In this document: positions 45,506 to 52,808 of the stretch, one piece after another
Layout: each line of letters opens with the position of its first letter
Position numbering within the stretch: the first letter of the stretch is position 1
Assembly (NCBI GenBank): GCA_022843605.1
Contig: JALHNI010000019.1
Location: 1 to 64,000, forward strand
Length of the DNA: 64,000 nucleotides
Direction of reading: 5' to 3'
Origin: Bryobacter sp.
GTDB lineage: Bacteria; Acidobacteriota; Terriglobia; Bryobacterales; Bryobacteraceae
The notes under the pieces: model-generated
Told to the model about the DNA's origin: nothing
Seen by the model: only the letters and a program-made list of their open reading frames with translations
Databases searched by the model: none
Position numbers and translations under genes: made by a program

Positions 45506-46945
45506 ATGGCCAACAAGTCCACCACTTTCGGCACACACCTCCGCGCGTTTTTTGCGCTGAGTGTGCTGGTCACGTTGACGCCGGCGCAGATCACCGGCGA
45601 TCATCCTGGGCTGCAGGCCGCCGAGAAGCTGGTGGTGATGATTCAGGGCTCACTGGGTTATGGGGCCGGCGTGGTGGTGGGCATCGACGAGCGGTATGTC
45701 TATATCGCAACGATGTTCCATGTGGTCCGCCAGCGCGAACCGGGCGGTGGCGAAGACGTTCGGGCCTCGAATCTCACGGTGCGTTTCCGGCAAAGCCCAA
45801 ACGATCCGGTGACCGCGACGCATTTCGAAGACGCGAGTCCGGAACACGACCTGGCTGTGATTCGGGTGCCCTTGGGGGGCCGCAGCTTTAATCTCGCACG
45901 CCTTGGGAACCCCGCTGGGCTCACCAAGGGCACCTTCGCCTACGCCATTGGCCAGCCCGAGGGGGAGCGGTGGGGAGTGACCTATCAGCCGGCCTCCGTT
46001 AGCGCGATTGGATCGATCTGGCTGCGTTTGCAAACGGCGCTGATCCAGAATGGCCACTCGGGGGGAGCGCTGATCGATCAGGAGGGGCGCATTATCGGGC
46101 TGGTGAAGCAGACCGGCGGAGCCACCGCTCAGGCCCTGAGGATTGACCATGCCCTGGCGGTGCTGCGGCAGGACCTTAACGTCCCGGTGCAACTCGCCGC
46201 CGCGGAGGCCGTCGATAGCCACCAACCGGTAGTTCTTCCGAGCAAGCCACAGCCGCTGGCCGCCGGCACTAGCCGCACGAACCCCAAGGACGGGCTCAGT
46301 TACGTCTGGATTCCGGATGGCTCGTTTCGGATGGGCTGCTCCGAAGCGCCGAAGGACCCACAATGCGACAAGGAGGATGAGTTCCCTACGCACACGGTCG
46401 CGATCAGCAAGGGTTTCTGGATGGGCCAGACTGAGGTGACCCAGCAGGCCTACCGGAAAGTGACCGGGAAGAATCCCAGCCATTTCAAGGGCCCACAAAG
46501 GCCGGTGGAATCGGTTTCGTGGGACGAGGCGAAAGCATATTGCGCCACCGTTGGTCTACGGTTGCCCACCGAGGCGGATTGGGAGTATGCGGCTCGCGCT
46601 GGCTCCCGTGCGGCACAATACGGAGACCTGAACGAAATTGCCTGGTACCGCTCCAACAGCAACTCCACGACGTACGACGTGGGGCTGCAAGCAGCCAACG
46701 CCTGGGGCTTGAAGGATATGCTCGGGAATGTCTGGGAGTGGACTGCGGATTGGTACGATGCCAGTTACTACGCAAAGACGCCTGCGAAGGATCCCTCAGG
46801 GCCCACTTCGGGGAATCGACGTGTCCTGCGGGGGGGGTCCTGGGACTTCAATCCAGGGCTCGTCCGCGTGTCGGTCCGTTTCAGGGGCGTGCCTTCGGTC
46901 CGGGTCAACTATATCGGCTTTCGTTGTGCCGGGGAATTCCGTTGA
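45506..46945 (+). CDS. Secreted trypsin-like protease with variable FGE/lectin-fold domain (DGR target 1)
   Basis: A 479-residue exported protein. After the signal (AFFALSVLVTLTPAQ), a trypsin-like serine protease domain (about 35-235) shows His in ATMFHVV, Asp in EHDLAVI and Ser in NGHSGGAL. From about 265 comes an FGE-sulfatase (SUMF1) domain of C-type-lectin fold: YVWIPDGSFRMGC, FWMGQTEVTQQAYR, RLPTEADWEYAARAGS and NVWEWTADWYD. The C-terminal 41 residues are a variable repeat ending GFRCAGEFR. SUMF1 domains of this kind are the commonest targets of diversity-generating retroelements. The lectin-fold end would choose the ligand and the protease would act on it; that division of labour is inferred. 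Confidence 0.92.
   Translation: MANKSTTFGTHLRAFFALSVLVTLTPAQITGDHPGLQAAEKLVVMIQGSLGYGAGVVVGIDERYVYIATMFHVVRQREPGGGEDVRASNLTVRFRQSPNDPVTATHFEDASPEHDLAVIRVPLGGRSFNLARLGNPAGLTKGTFAYAIGQPEGERWGVTYQPASVSAIGSIWLRLQTALIQNGHSGGALIDQEGRIIGLVKQTGGATAQALRIDHALAVLRQDLNVPVQLAAAEAVDSHQPVVLPSKPQPLAAGTSRTNPKDGLSYVWIPDGSFRMGCSEAPKDPQCDKEDEFPTHTVAISKGFWMGQTEVTQQAYRKVTGKNPSHFKGPQRPVESVSWDEAKAYCATVGLRLPTEADWEYAARAGSRAAQYGDLNEIAWYRSNSNSTTYDVGLQAANAWGLKDMLGNVWEWTADWYDASYYAKTPAKDPSGPTSGNRRVLRGGSWDFNPGLVRVSVRFRGVPSVRVNYIGFRCAGEFR
46820..46945 (+). other. Variable repeat VR1 of a diversity-generating retroelement
   Basis: Aligned to 47270-47395 (minus strand), the 126 bp are identical except at 20 sites in the first 91 bp. 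Nine sites are at codon position 1, ten at position 2 and one at position 3. Seventeen fall in codons ending in C or T, as expected from template AAC/AAT codons copied with adenine mutagenesis. Differing residues are 444, 447-449, 452, 457, 459, 461, 462, 465 and 467-469. The invariant 35 bp at the end is the place of the initiation-of-mutagenic-homing element. Confidence 0.88.
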
Positions 46946-46967
46946 GTGTCTTCGGTTTTGAGTCTTT

Positions 46968-46997
46968 CAGGGGGATGCAAGGGGGGGCTTCCCCCTG
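46968..46997. repeat. Post-VR1 G/C hairpin
   Basis: CAGGGGG and CCCCCTG are 7-bp complementary arms around a G-rich loop, beginning 22 bp after the target 1 stop codon. Known DGR target sites carry a hairpin at this position that helps homing. The sequence matches the hairpin after VR2 up to CTTCCCCC, after which this copy has lost the outer TTGCA arm. Confidence 0.6.
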
Positions 46998-47061
46998 GCC
47001 GGCGATTTTTTTCGAGGCGGCGTTTCAGAAACAAATTGGCCCAGGCCGACGTTCGATCCTG

Positions 47062-47199
47062 CTACCAGAAAACCTGGGCCATCCAAACGATTTGGCGGCT
47101 TTGATCTGCCGCCGGGATCGCGGCCCGGAAGTGAAGCCCCCAGAGATTGAAGTCGTGTGCCTTTTGGACGAACACGGCCAGGTTACTTGGGTCACTCAT
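47062..47199 (-). CDS. Possible small gene between the two variable repeats
   Basis: A 45-residue frame with ATG and TAG fills most of the 324-bp gap between the two target genes. The product begins MSDPSNLAVFVQKAHDF and ends QIVWMAQVFW, without a signal peptide. Just upstream of the ATG is the inverted repeat CGTAAA-A-TTTACG (47200-47212). The opposite strand is also open here, so coding status is uncertain. No match to DGR accessory proteins (Avd or HRDC types) was seen. Apart from this frame and the two hairpins I see nothing else in the gap. Confidence 0.25.
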   Translation of the reverse strand: MSDPSNLAVFVQKAHDFNLWGLHFRAAIPAADQSRQIVWMAQVFW

Positions 47200-47212
47200 C
47201 GTAAAATTTACG

Positions 47213-47238
47213 TGCAAGGGGGGGAAGCCCCCCTTGCA
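47213..47238. repeat. Post-VR2 perfect hairpin
   Basis: TGCAAGGGGGG and CCCCCCTTGCA form a perfect 11-bp stem with the tetraloop GAAG (CTTC on the coding strand of target 2). It begins 31 bp past the stop of target 2. Position and geometry fit the target-site hairpin that enhances retrohoming in characterised DGRs. It could also stop transcription from either side, though no T-run follows. Confidence 0.7.
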
Positions 47239-47269
47239 TCCCCCCTGAAAAACTCAAAACCGAAAACAC

Positions 47270-47395
47270 TCAACGGAATTCCCCGGCACAACGAAAGCCG
47301 ATATCGCTGCTCCGGTACGACGGCCCGACCCTGCTACGGTACGACACGCGGACGCTCCCTGGAACGATGTACCAGGACGCCCCCCGCAGGACACG
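47270..47395 (-). other. Variable repeat VR2 of a diversity-generating retroelement
   Basis: This is the partner of VR1, in opposite orientation 324 bp away. The residues differing from VR1 are 476, 479-481, 484, 489, 491, 493, 494, 497 and 499-501 of target 2. Where the two VRs disagree, at least one copy has A at nine sites and none of the twenty contradicts an A in the template. The inferred template would read SWNNNPGNVRVSNRNR at protein level, like the asparagine-rich templates of known DGRs. Confidence 0.88.
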
Positions 47396-48805
47396 CTCCT
47401 TCGCCGGTTCCGGCCCTTTCGGATCCGCCTCAGGAGAATTTTTGTAGTAGTCCGGTTGATACCAATCGGCCGTCCATTCCCAGACATTGCCGAGCATGTC
47501 GTATAAGTTCCAGGCATTCTTCAGCCGGTCCTTCACCGGATGCGGGCCATTGCCATTGGCCTTCAGGCGTTCGCCATACTTTGTGGCGTCCTTGCCCACC
47601 TGAAGCCAGAGTTTCGCGCTATCGAGCGGCTTCCCGGAGTTATCGCCATACCAGGCAATGCTGTTGAGCGGCCCGTAACGCTTTTGACGGCTGCCGGCGC
47701 GGGCGGCGTACTCCCATTCGGCTTCCGTGGGCAGACGCAGACCGCCGTCGCCGGCCCAGAAGCAATAGGCCTGCGCCTCGTCCCAGGTTACGGCGACAGC
47801 GGGCAGTTGGGGATCACCGGCAGCGGTGTTGATCTTGCGGCCGAAACTGTCCACAGTCGGAAGTTGAGCAGCGTTCTGCGCGGCGCGGAAGCGCTCGTAG
47901 GCACCAACTGTCACTTCGGTCTGGCCGAGCCAAAATCCTTGGCCAATGGTGACGTCGTGAGCGGGAAATTCGTCACTGTCGCACTCTTGGTCTTTCTCGG
48001 GCTGTTCGGAGCAGCCCATACGGAAGGTGCCGGGCGGAATCCAGACGTAGTAGGCCTGGTCCTTCTGGTTGAGTCGAGGGGTGCCGGCGGTCAGCGTGGG
48101 TTGGCTATCGTCGGTGAGTTGAACTGGCAGTTTGAACGTGCGGGACAAGATCTCCAGGGCGCGGTCGATCCGGAGCGCCCGGGCCAAGGTCCCGTCAGTA
48201 CCCTTGACCAACCCGAGGATGCGGCCATCGGGGTCAATCAAAGCGCCGCCGGAGTGGCCAGGCTTGATGAAGACCGAATCCACTTCCACAAAGTTGGCCG
48301 TGATGTCGCTGATGGGGCCATCCCCATAGGCCACTCCCCATCGCTTGCCCGCAGGGTAGCCGATCGCGTGCGATTTGAGGCCCAACTTGAACTTGCCCTG
48401 CCGGGCAAAATTGAAGTTCAGCCCAGCTACGCGGACGCGGATCACCGCCAGGTCGTCCCCGGCACTGGCTTCGTCATGGTGTTCGGCGGGCAGAGCGGTC
48501 AGCGGACGCTGGTGGAAGCGCACCTTCAGGTCGCTGAAGAGTTGATCTGGCTTGGCCCCGCCATCCACCTCTTTGCGGACGACATGGAACATGGTGGCGA
48601 TGTAGACATAGCCGTCGTCGACGGCGAAGACAATTCCAGCGCCCTGGCTCTGTGCGGTCTCGATCATGACGACCAGGGGTAAGGTGGCATTGAGTCCGGA
48701 CTCAGAGAGGTCGGCGCGCGCGGGAGCGGGTAACGTGATTATTGCGATGCACAGGGTAATGGCGGTGGCCAGTCGCGACCCGAAACTGTGCAGAAAATTC
48801 ACCAT
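47270..48805 (-). CDS. Secreted trypsin-like protease with variable FGE/lectin-fold domain (DGR target 2)
   Basis: A 511-residue paralog of 45506-46945. Signal peptide LATAITLCIAIITLPAPARA; protease domain with His in ATMFHVV, Asp in GDDLAVI and Ser in PGHSGGAL; FGE-sulfatase domain from about 275 with YVWIPPGTFRMGC, FWLGQTEVTVGAYE, RLPTEAEWEYAARAGS and NVWEWTADWY. It has about 30 more residues than target 1, mainly an insert before the LPAVAVTWDEAQAYC block. Upstream of the VR the two proteins are clearly diverged, yet their 3' ends are nucleotide-identical outside the variable sites, which indicates copying from a shared template rather than recent duplication. Confidence 0.92.
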   Translation of the reverse strand: MVNFLHSFGSRLATAITLCIAIITLPAPARADLSESGLNATLPLVVMIETAQSQGAGIVFAVDDGYVYIATMFHVVRKEVDGGAKPDQLFSDLKVRFHQRPLTALPAEHHDEASAGDDLAVIRVRVAGLNFNFARQGKFKLGLKSHAIGYPAGKRWGVAYGDGPISDITANFVEVDSVFIKPGHSGGALIDPDGRILGLVKGTDGTLARALRIDRALEILSRTFKLPVQLTDDSQPTLTAGTPRLNQKDQAYYVWIPPGTFRMGCSEQPEKDQECDSDEFPAHDVTIGQGFWLGQTEVTVGAYERFRAAQNAAQLPTVDSFGRKINTAAGDPQLPAVAVTWDEAQAYCFWAGDGGLRLPTEAEWEYAARAGSRQKRYGPLNSIAWYGDNSGKPLDSAKLWLQVGKDATKYGERLKANGNGPHPVKDRLKNAWNLYDMLGNVWEWTADWYQPDYYKNSPEADPKGPEPAKERVLRGASWYIVPGSVRVSYRSRVGPSYRSSDIGFRCAGEFR

Positions 48806-49032
48806 GGGGAACTAACTCGCTATCTTAAGCTATTCCGGCTGCACGGACGGATCAGGAGAACTCTGCGAGGGTGAGACGGCAAGGGCACGGGTTCGCCCGT
48901 GGCCACACCCTCGACTCGCGCCGCATTCAGATTCCGCACGCCAAATAAACTTTCATTCGCCGTGACTTTTTGATCCGCGAGGGCGAACTCCAATTGACTG
49001 GAATTCAGTTCAACAAGGGGATTTGGGATCTT

Positions 49033-49791
49033 ATGACTTCTCGATTGATGGTTTCTACGCTCTGCCTGGCGGCGGGCACGCTTTTTGCGCAACAAGGGGA
49101 CCGGATCAACCGGGCCAACACGGTGATCTCCGAACCGGGGATGTACTTTATTGACCGGAACCTCAGCGCGACGGCTGCGACTCCGGCGATCGACATCACG
49201 GCCAACAACGTGACGCTCGACCTGAATGGATATACGATTACCGGACCAGGAGGCAAGAACGGCACGGGTATCCGGATCCGCAACGCGCAAGGCGTGCAGG
49301 TGCGGAACGGAAACCTGGCCAATTTTGCTTTTGGTGTGATGATCGCCGGAAGCGCCAATATCGTCGTGCGCGACTTGTCGATTCGCGGGGAGGGACTGGT
49401 GGTGACCGCGCCGCCGCCGGAGACGGCGATCATGATTGCGCAATCCCGCAACGTGCTGGTGGAGAACAACCAGATCTACAACGTCGGGTTGGGGATCTTT
49501 GTCCGAGGCGGAAATTCGTGGGGAAATCGCATTGTGCACAACAACGTGACCGCCGGCACGAATGGCGTTTTTGGGATTTGCTACAACCCGGCCGACGGCG
49601 ATCCGGCCTCCCCACGCGGCGACCTGATCGCCGGCAACCACATCGTCAACTTTGGCACGGGCATTCAAATGGCAGCCACGTCGTCGTATAACGTCATCAA
49701 GGACAACACGATCGCGTTCCGCTTCATGGGACTGGAAGACGCCGGCAGCTTCAATCGGTCGATGGGCAACATCGATGTCCGGCTTCAGTAG
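49033..49791 (+). CDS. Secreted right-handed beta-helix repeat protein
   Basis: A 252-residue exported protein. A signal peptide (SRLMVSTLCLAAGTLFAQ) precedes a NosD/pectate-lyase-like beta helix. Successive coils are visible as ITANNVTLDLNGYTITGPG, VQVRNGNLANFAFGVMI, VLVENNQIYNVGLGIFVRGG, RIVHNNVTAGTNGVFGI and NVIKDNTIAFRFMGLED. No catalytic acid cluster for polysaccharide lyase activity is evident, so it may be a binding or structural protein. It diverges from target 2 (about 230 bp between starts). ATG 49033 gives a clean signal peptide, so the 21-residue extension from 48970 is dropped. Confidence 0.82.
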   Translation: MTSRLMVSTLCLAAGTLFAQQGDRINRANTVISEPGMYFIDRNLSATAATPAIDITANNVTLDLNGYTITGPGGKNGTGIRIRNAQGVQVRNGNLANFAFGVMIAGSANIVVRDLSIRGEGLVVTAPPPETAIMIAQSRNVLVENNQIYNVGLGIFVRGGNSWGNRIVHNNVTAGTNGVFGICYNPADGDPASPRGDLIAGNHIVNFGTGIQMAATSSYNVIKDNTIAFRFMGLEDAGSFNRSMGNIDVRLQ

Positions 49792-49888
49792 CGATCCAGC
49801 GACAAGTCCTGCCTCCGCGATGCCCGCCGCCAGACTCGAACTGGCGGCGGGCACCGCTGTTTCCCGTATACTCGGGGGTGCCCCTCGC

Positions 49889-50452
49889 ATGCCGGACGCG
49901 ACGATTGAAGATTCTACGGAACTGGAGATCCTGATGCTCGGCTACCAGAGAGGCGAACGTGAAGCCGCTGGGCGGCTGGTGAAGTGCGCGGCTCCGGTGC
50001 TGTTTCGTTCGATTCGCCCATTTGTGAACGACGTGGCGAGCGCGGAGGAAGTGCTGCAGGAAGCGTGGCTGCGCATCCATACCGCGCGCCATACCTGGCG
50101 ATCCGGCGAACCGGCACTGCCCTGGCTGCTGGCGATCGCGCGGTACACGCGGATCGATCACTTGCGGCGGTATTACCGGCGCAGGGAGACTTCTCTGGAC
50201 GAATTGGCGCAGCAACTACCGTCACCGGTTGAAGACGAGCGCCGCGAATTATCGACGCTGCTGACGGCATTACCCGAGAGCCAACGGGAAGTGGTGCTGA
50301 TGCTGAAAGGTGAAGGGTTGTCGCTCGAAGAGGTCGCGCGGGCGACCGGCAGCACGGTGGGCGCGGTGAAGCAAAAGGCGTCGCGGGCTTATGCGAAGCT
50401 GCGAACGATGCTGCAGAAAGGCGGCACGCATGAACGAACACGAGCTGAATGA
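49889..50452 (+). CDS. ECF-type RNA polymerase sigma factor
   Basis: A 187-residue sigma-70-family extracytoplasmic-function factor. Region 2 is VASAEEVLQEAWLRIHTARH followed by WLLAIARYTRIDHLRRYYRR; region 4 is LPESQREVVLMLKGEGLSLE and TGSTVGAVKQKASRAYAKLR. ATG 49889 is preferred, with GGGGGTG upstream, because the frame before it has no sigma motif. The downstream NrsF-like membrane protein overlaps its end by 23 bases, the typical arrangement of a sigma factor with its membrane anti-sigma factor. The regulon is unknown; nearby secreted proteins are candidates. Confidence 0.92.
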   Translation: MPDATIEDSTELEILMLGYQRGEREAAGRLVKCAAPVLFRSIRPFVNDVASAEEVLQEAWLRIHTARHTWRSGEPALPWLLAIARYTRIDHLRRYYRRRETSLDELAQQLPSPVEDERRELSTLLTALPESQREVVLMLKGEGLSLEEVARATGSTVGAVKQKASRAYAKLRTMLQKGGTHERTRAE

Positions 50453-51119
50453 CCGATTGCGAGAGGCCGGGCGAACAGAGTTGCCGGCCGACATCGAGAG
50501 CCGCCTGCTCGCGGCGCTCCCCACCCAGATTTTACCGGTGAAGGCCCTGCCCGGCATCGCCGGGCGGACGGCGGTGACCCTGATCCTGCTGATCGTGGCG
50601 GGGGTCGGCTGCGGATTTCTGGCCGGCGGCAAGGGCTGGCGGACGCTGGAACCTGAACAAGGTCTAGCGCTGTCGCTGGTCCTGTTGACATTGGCGGTCT
50701 GGTTGGCGTGGGAACTGGCTTTGCGGATGGTTCCGGCGGCTCGCGTTACGTCGAATGGCGCACCAGCGGCTTTGCTGGCCCTCGCCGCAGCCGCTGGGTG
50801 GGCGGTGTGGTGGACGCCGATCAGGGCCGATAGCCGGTTGTTTTACGCGATCTGCCTGGCCTACACTTCGGGCGGCGCGGCCTTTGGCTATTGGCTCACG
50901 CGCCGGTGGCTGCGCCGGGGCTTCTGGACGAATACGGCATTTTCCTGGCCGATCGCGGGAGCAGCGGGGTTGGCCGGCTTTACCGCGGTACAGCTATTCT
51001 GCCCCTTCGTGGATGTCGGCCATATCCTGACGAGTCATGTGCTCCCGGCGTTGGTGGCCGGGCTGGTGGCCGCTAAGATACACTACGCGGGTGTCGGCGA
51101 AAAACTCGACGGTCGATGA
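50430..51119 (+). CDS. NrsF/DUF1109-like membrane anti-sigma factor
   Basis: A 229-residue protein with a short cytoplasmic N-terminal helix (LNDRLREAGRTELPADIESRL) and six hydrophobic segments, among them AVTLILLIVAGVGCGFLAGG and LALSLVLLTLAVWLAWELAL. This is the plan of the NrsF (DUF1109) family, which holds ECF sigma factors at the membrane until a signal, such as oxidation of cysteines, releases them. Cysteines are present at GVGCGF and QLFCPFV. AAAGGCGG before ATG 50430 supports the start inside the sigma gene. The gene end overlaps the start of a DUF1801 pseudogene. Confidence 0.82.
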   Translation: MNEHELNDRLREAGRTELPADIESRLLAALPTQILPVKALPGIAGRTAVTLILLIVAGVGCGFLAGGKGWRTLEPEQGLALSLVLLTLAVWLAWELALRMVPAARVTSNGAPAALLALAAAAGWAVWWTPIRADSRLFYAICLAYTSGGAAFGYWLTRRWLRRGFWTNTAFSWPIAGAAGLAGFTAVQLFCPFVDVGHILTSHVLPALVAGLVAAKIHYAGVGEKLDGR

Positions 51120-51394
51120 GTAACTCGCGACGGTAAGCGAGTCCGAACGGGGGGCGCTGGGGAAGCTTCGCCGGACGATCCGCGCGGCGGTGCCGCGTGC
51201 CGAGGAAGGTATTCGCCACGGAATTCTGGCGTTTCGTCAAGACGGCATGGTCGCGGGTTTCAGTTCTTCCTTTTCGATGGTTCCACCGTGGAGGCGTTCC
51301 GGGAGCAACTGAAAGCCTGCGGCACGTGGCGCTGGTGCGCAGGCTACTGAGATTCCAGATCGCCCGCAACAAGAAGAATCGGCTTAGGCGATGA
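51091..51394 (+). pseudogene. DUF1801 family pseudogene
   Basis: Starting at a GTG inside the end of the anti-sigma gene, the frame reads SAKNSTVDE, then a TAA where DUF1801 proteins have tyrosine (VDEY-LA). The same frame continues LATVSESERGALGKLRR, TIRAAVPRAEEGIRHGILAF and RQDGMVAGFSS. The match then moves to a second frame (FDGSTVEAFREQLKACGT) and to a third (ALVRRLLRFQIARNKKNR). One nonsense change plus two frameshifts make this a dead copy. DUF1801 relatives include iron-chaperone-like YdhG proteins. Its 3' end overlaps the convergent DUF1501 gene by about 10 bp. Confidence 0.78.
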
Positions 51395-52799
51395 TTCCCT
51401 GCACCACATTGCCGGCGACGTCGGTGAGCCGGAAGTCGCGGCCGCTGTAGCGGTAGGTGAGGCGTTTGTGGTCAAGGCCTAACTGGTGCAGGATGGTGGC
51501 GTGTAAGTCGTGCAGGTGAACTTTATTGTCCACGGCGGCGAAGCCGAAGTCGTCGGTGGCGCCGTAGGCGGTGCCACCTTTGAAGCCACCTCCGGCGACG
51601 AGGTACGTGAAGCCGGCGGAGTTATGGTCGCGGCCGTTCTGGATGTTGATGCGACCCGAGACCTCGACGGAAGGCGTACGGCCGAATTCTCCGCCGATGA
51701 CGACGATCGTATCTTTCAGTAAGCCGGACTGCTTCAGGTCAGCCAGCAAGGCGGCAATCGGTTGGTCGGCTTGGCGGGCCAGGTCACGATGCACCAGGAT
51801 GTCGTGATGGCTATCCCAGGGGATGTCTTCACCGAAGTAAACCTGCACGACGCGCACGCCGCGTTCGACGAGCCGGCGAGCAACCAGACAGCCGCGCGCA
51901 AAGTCACCATCGCGGGTGAAGGAGCGCTTCTTCGAAGTGCTCTCCACCACTTGGTCCGGGATGCCGTAACGCTCGCGCACGGCCGGGGTTTCCTTGCGGA
52001 CATCGAAGGCGTCGAGCGCCTCCACCTGCATGCTGTAGGCGGTCTCCATCGCGGCGATGCGGCCTTCCAGTTGATTGTCCTGGCCGCGGCGTTCGAGATC
52101 GAGTTTATTGAGGGCGTTCACCAAATCAAGCTGCCGCCGCTGGTCCTGGCGGCCAATGCGGTGATTGGTGAGGTTCTGGATCATCTTCTCGGGATCGCTC
52201 TCGCTCAAGGGAACGTAAGTCCCCTGGTAGCTGGCGGGGAGAAAACCGTTGCTCCAGAGGTCCGGGCCGACCTGCGGAATGCCGGCGCAGAGCGCGACGA
52301 AGCCGGGCAGGTTCTGGTTCTCAGTGCCGAGGCCGTAAGTGATCCAGGAGCCCATGGACGGAAAGCCGGCAATCAAGCGCCCGGAATTCATCTGCGTAAT
52401 CGCCTGCGGGTGAGACGGCAAGTCGGTATGCATGGAGCGAATGACGCAAACGTCGTCGATGCAGGCACCCAATTTCGGGAAGAGCTCGCTGACTTCCAGC
52501 CCGCTCTGGCCATACTTCTTGAACTGCCAGGGTGAGCCAAGAAGCCTGGCATTGCGCTTATCCTTCGGACTCTTATCGTCCTTCAGAAACTCCTCGGGAA
52601 TCGACTGCCCGTGGTACTTACTCAGCAGCGGCTTGGGATCGAAGGTATCCACCTGCGACGGACCGCCGTTCAAGAACAGGTAAATGACGTGCTTGGCTTT
52701 GGGCGCGAAGTGAGGCTGGGTGCTGGCGGCTTGAGCCGCGCCGAGCATTCCGAAGCCGGCCCCGATGGTATTGAGCGCTTCTCGACGAGTCATCTTCAT
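51384..52799 (-). CDS. DUF1501 family protein, complete
   Basis: A 471-residue Tat-type exported protein (MKMTRREALNTIGAGFGMLG). It has the alkaline-phosphatase/sulfatase-like blocks of DUF1501: KHVIYLFLNGGPSQVDTFDP near the N-terminus, VYFGEDIPWDSHHDI in the middle, then [27 protein letters not shown] and HKRLTYRYSGRDFRLTD. AAGGAAG lies 5 bases before ATG. The start is 9 bp after the PSD1 gene, so the two form an operon. This pairing is widespread in planctomycetes, verrucomicrobia and acidobacteria; the function is thought to be envelope metabolism of complex substrates but is unproven. Confidence 0.93.
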   Translation of the reverse strand: MKMTRREALNTIGAGFGMLGAAQAASTQPHFAPKAKHVIYLFLNGGPSQVDTFDPKPLLSKYHGQSIPEEFLKDDKSPKDKRNARLLGSPWQFKKYGQSGLEVSELFPKLGACIDDVCVIRSMHTDLPSHPQAITQMNSGRLIAGFPSMGSWITYGLGTENQNLPGFVALCAGIPQVGPDLWSNGFLPASYQGTYVPLSESDPEKMIQNLTNHRIGRQDQRRQLDLVNALNKLDLERRGQDNQLEGRIAAMETAYSMQVEALDAFDVRKETPAVRERYGIPDQVVESTSKKRSFTRDGDFARGCLVARRLVERGVRVVQVYFGEDIPWDSHHDILVHRDLARQADQPIAALLADLKQSGLLKDTIVVIGGEFGRTPSVEVSGRINIQNGRDHNSAGFTYLVAGGGFKGGTAYGATDDFGFAAVDNKVHLHDLHATILHQLGLDHKRLTYRYSGRDFRLTDVAGNVVQGIIA

Positions 52800-52808
52800 A
52801 TCGCTTCC

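Noticed and set aside
47000-47210. Template repeat or Avd-type accessory gene between the two targets
   Set aside because: No asparagine-codon-rich stretch or anchor sequence is present, and the short frame there does not resemble Avd.
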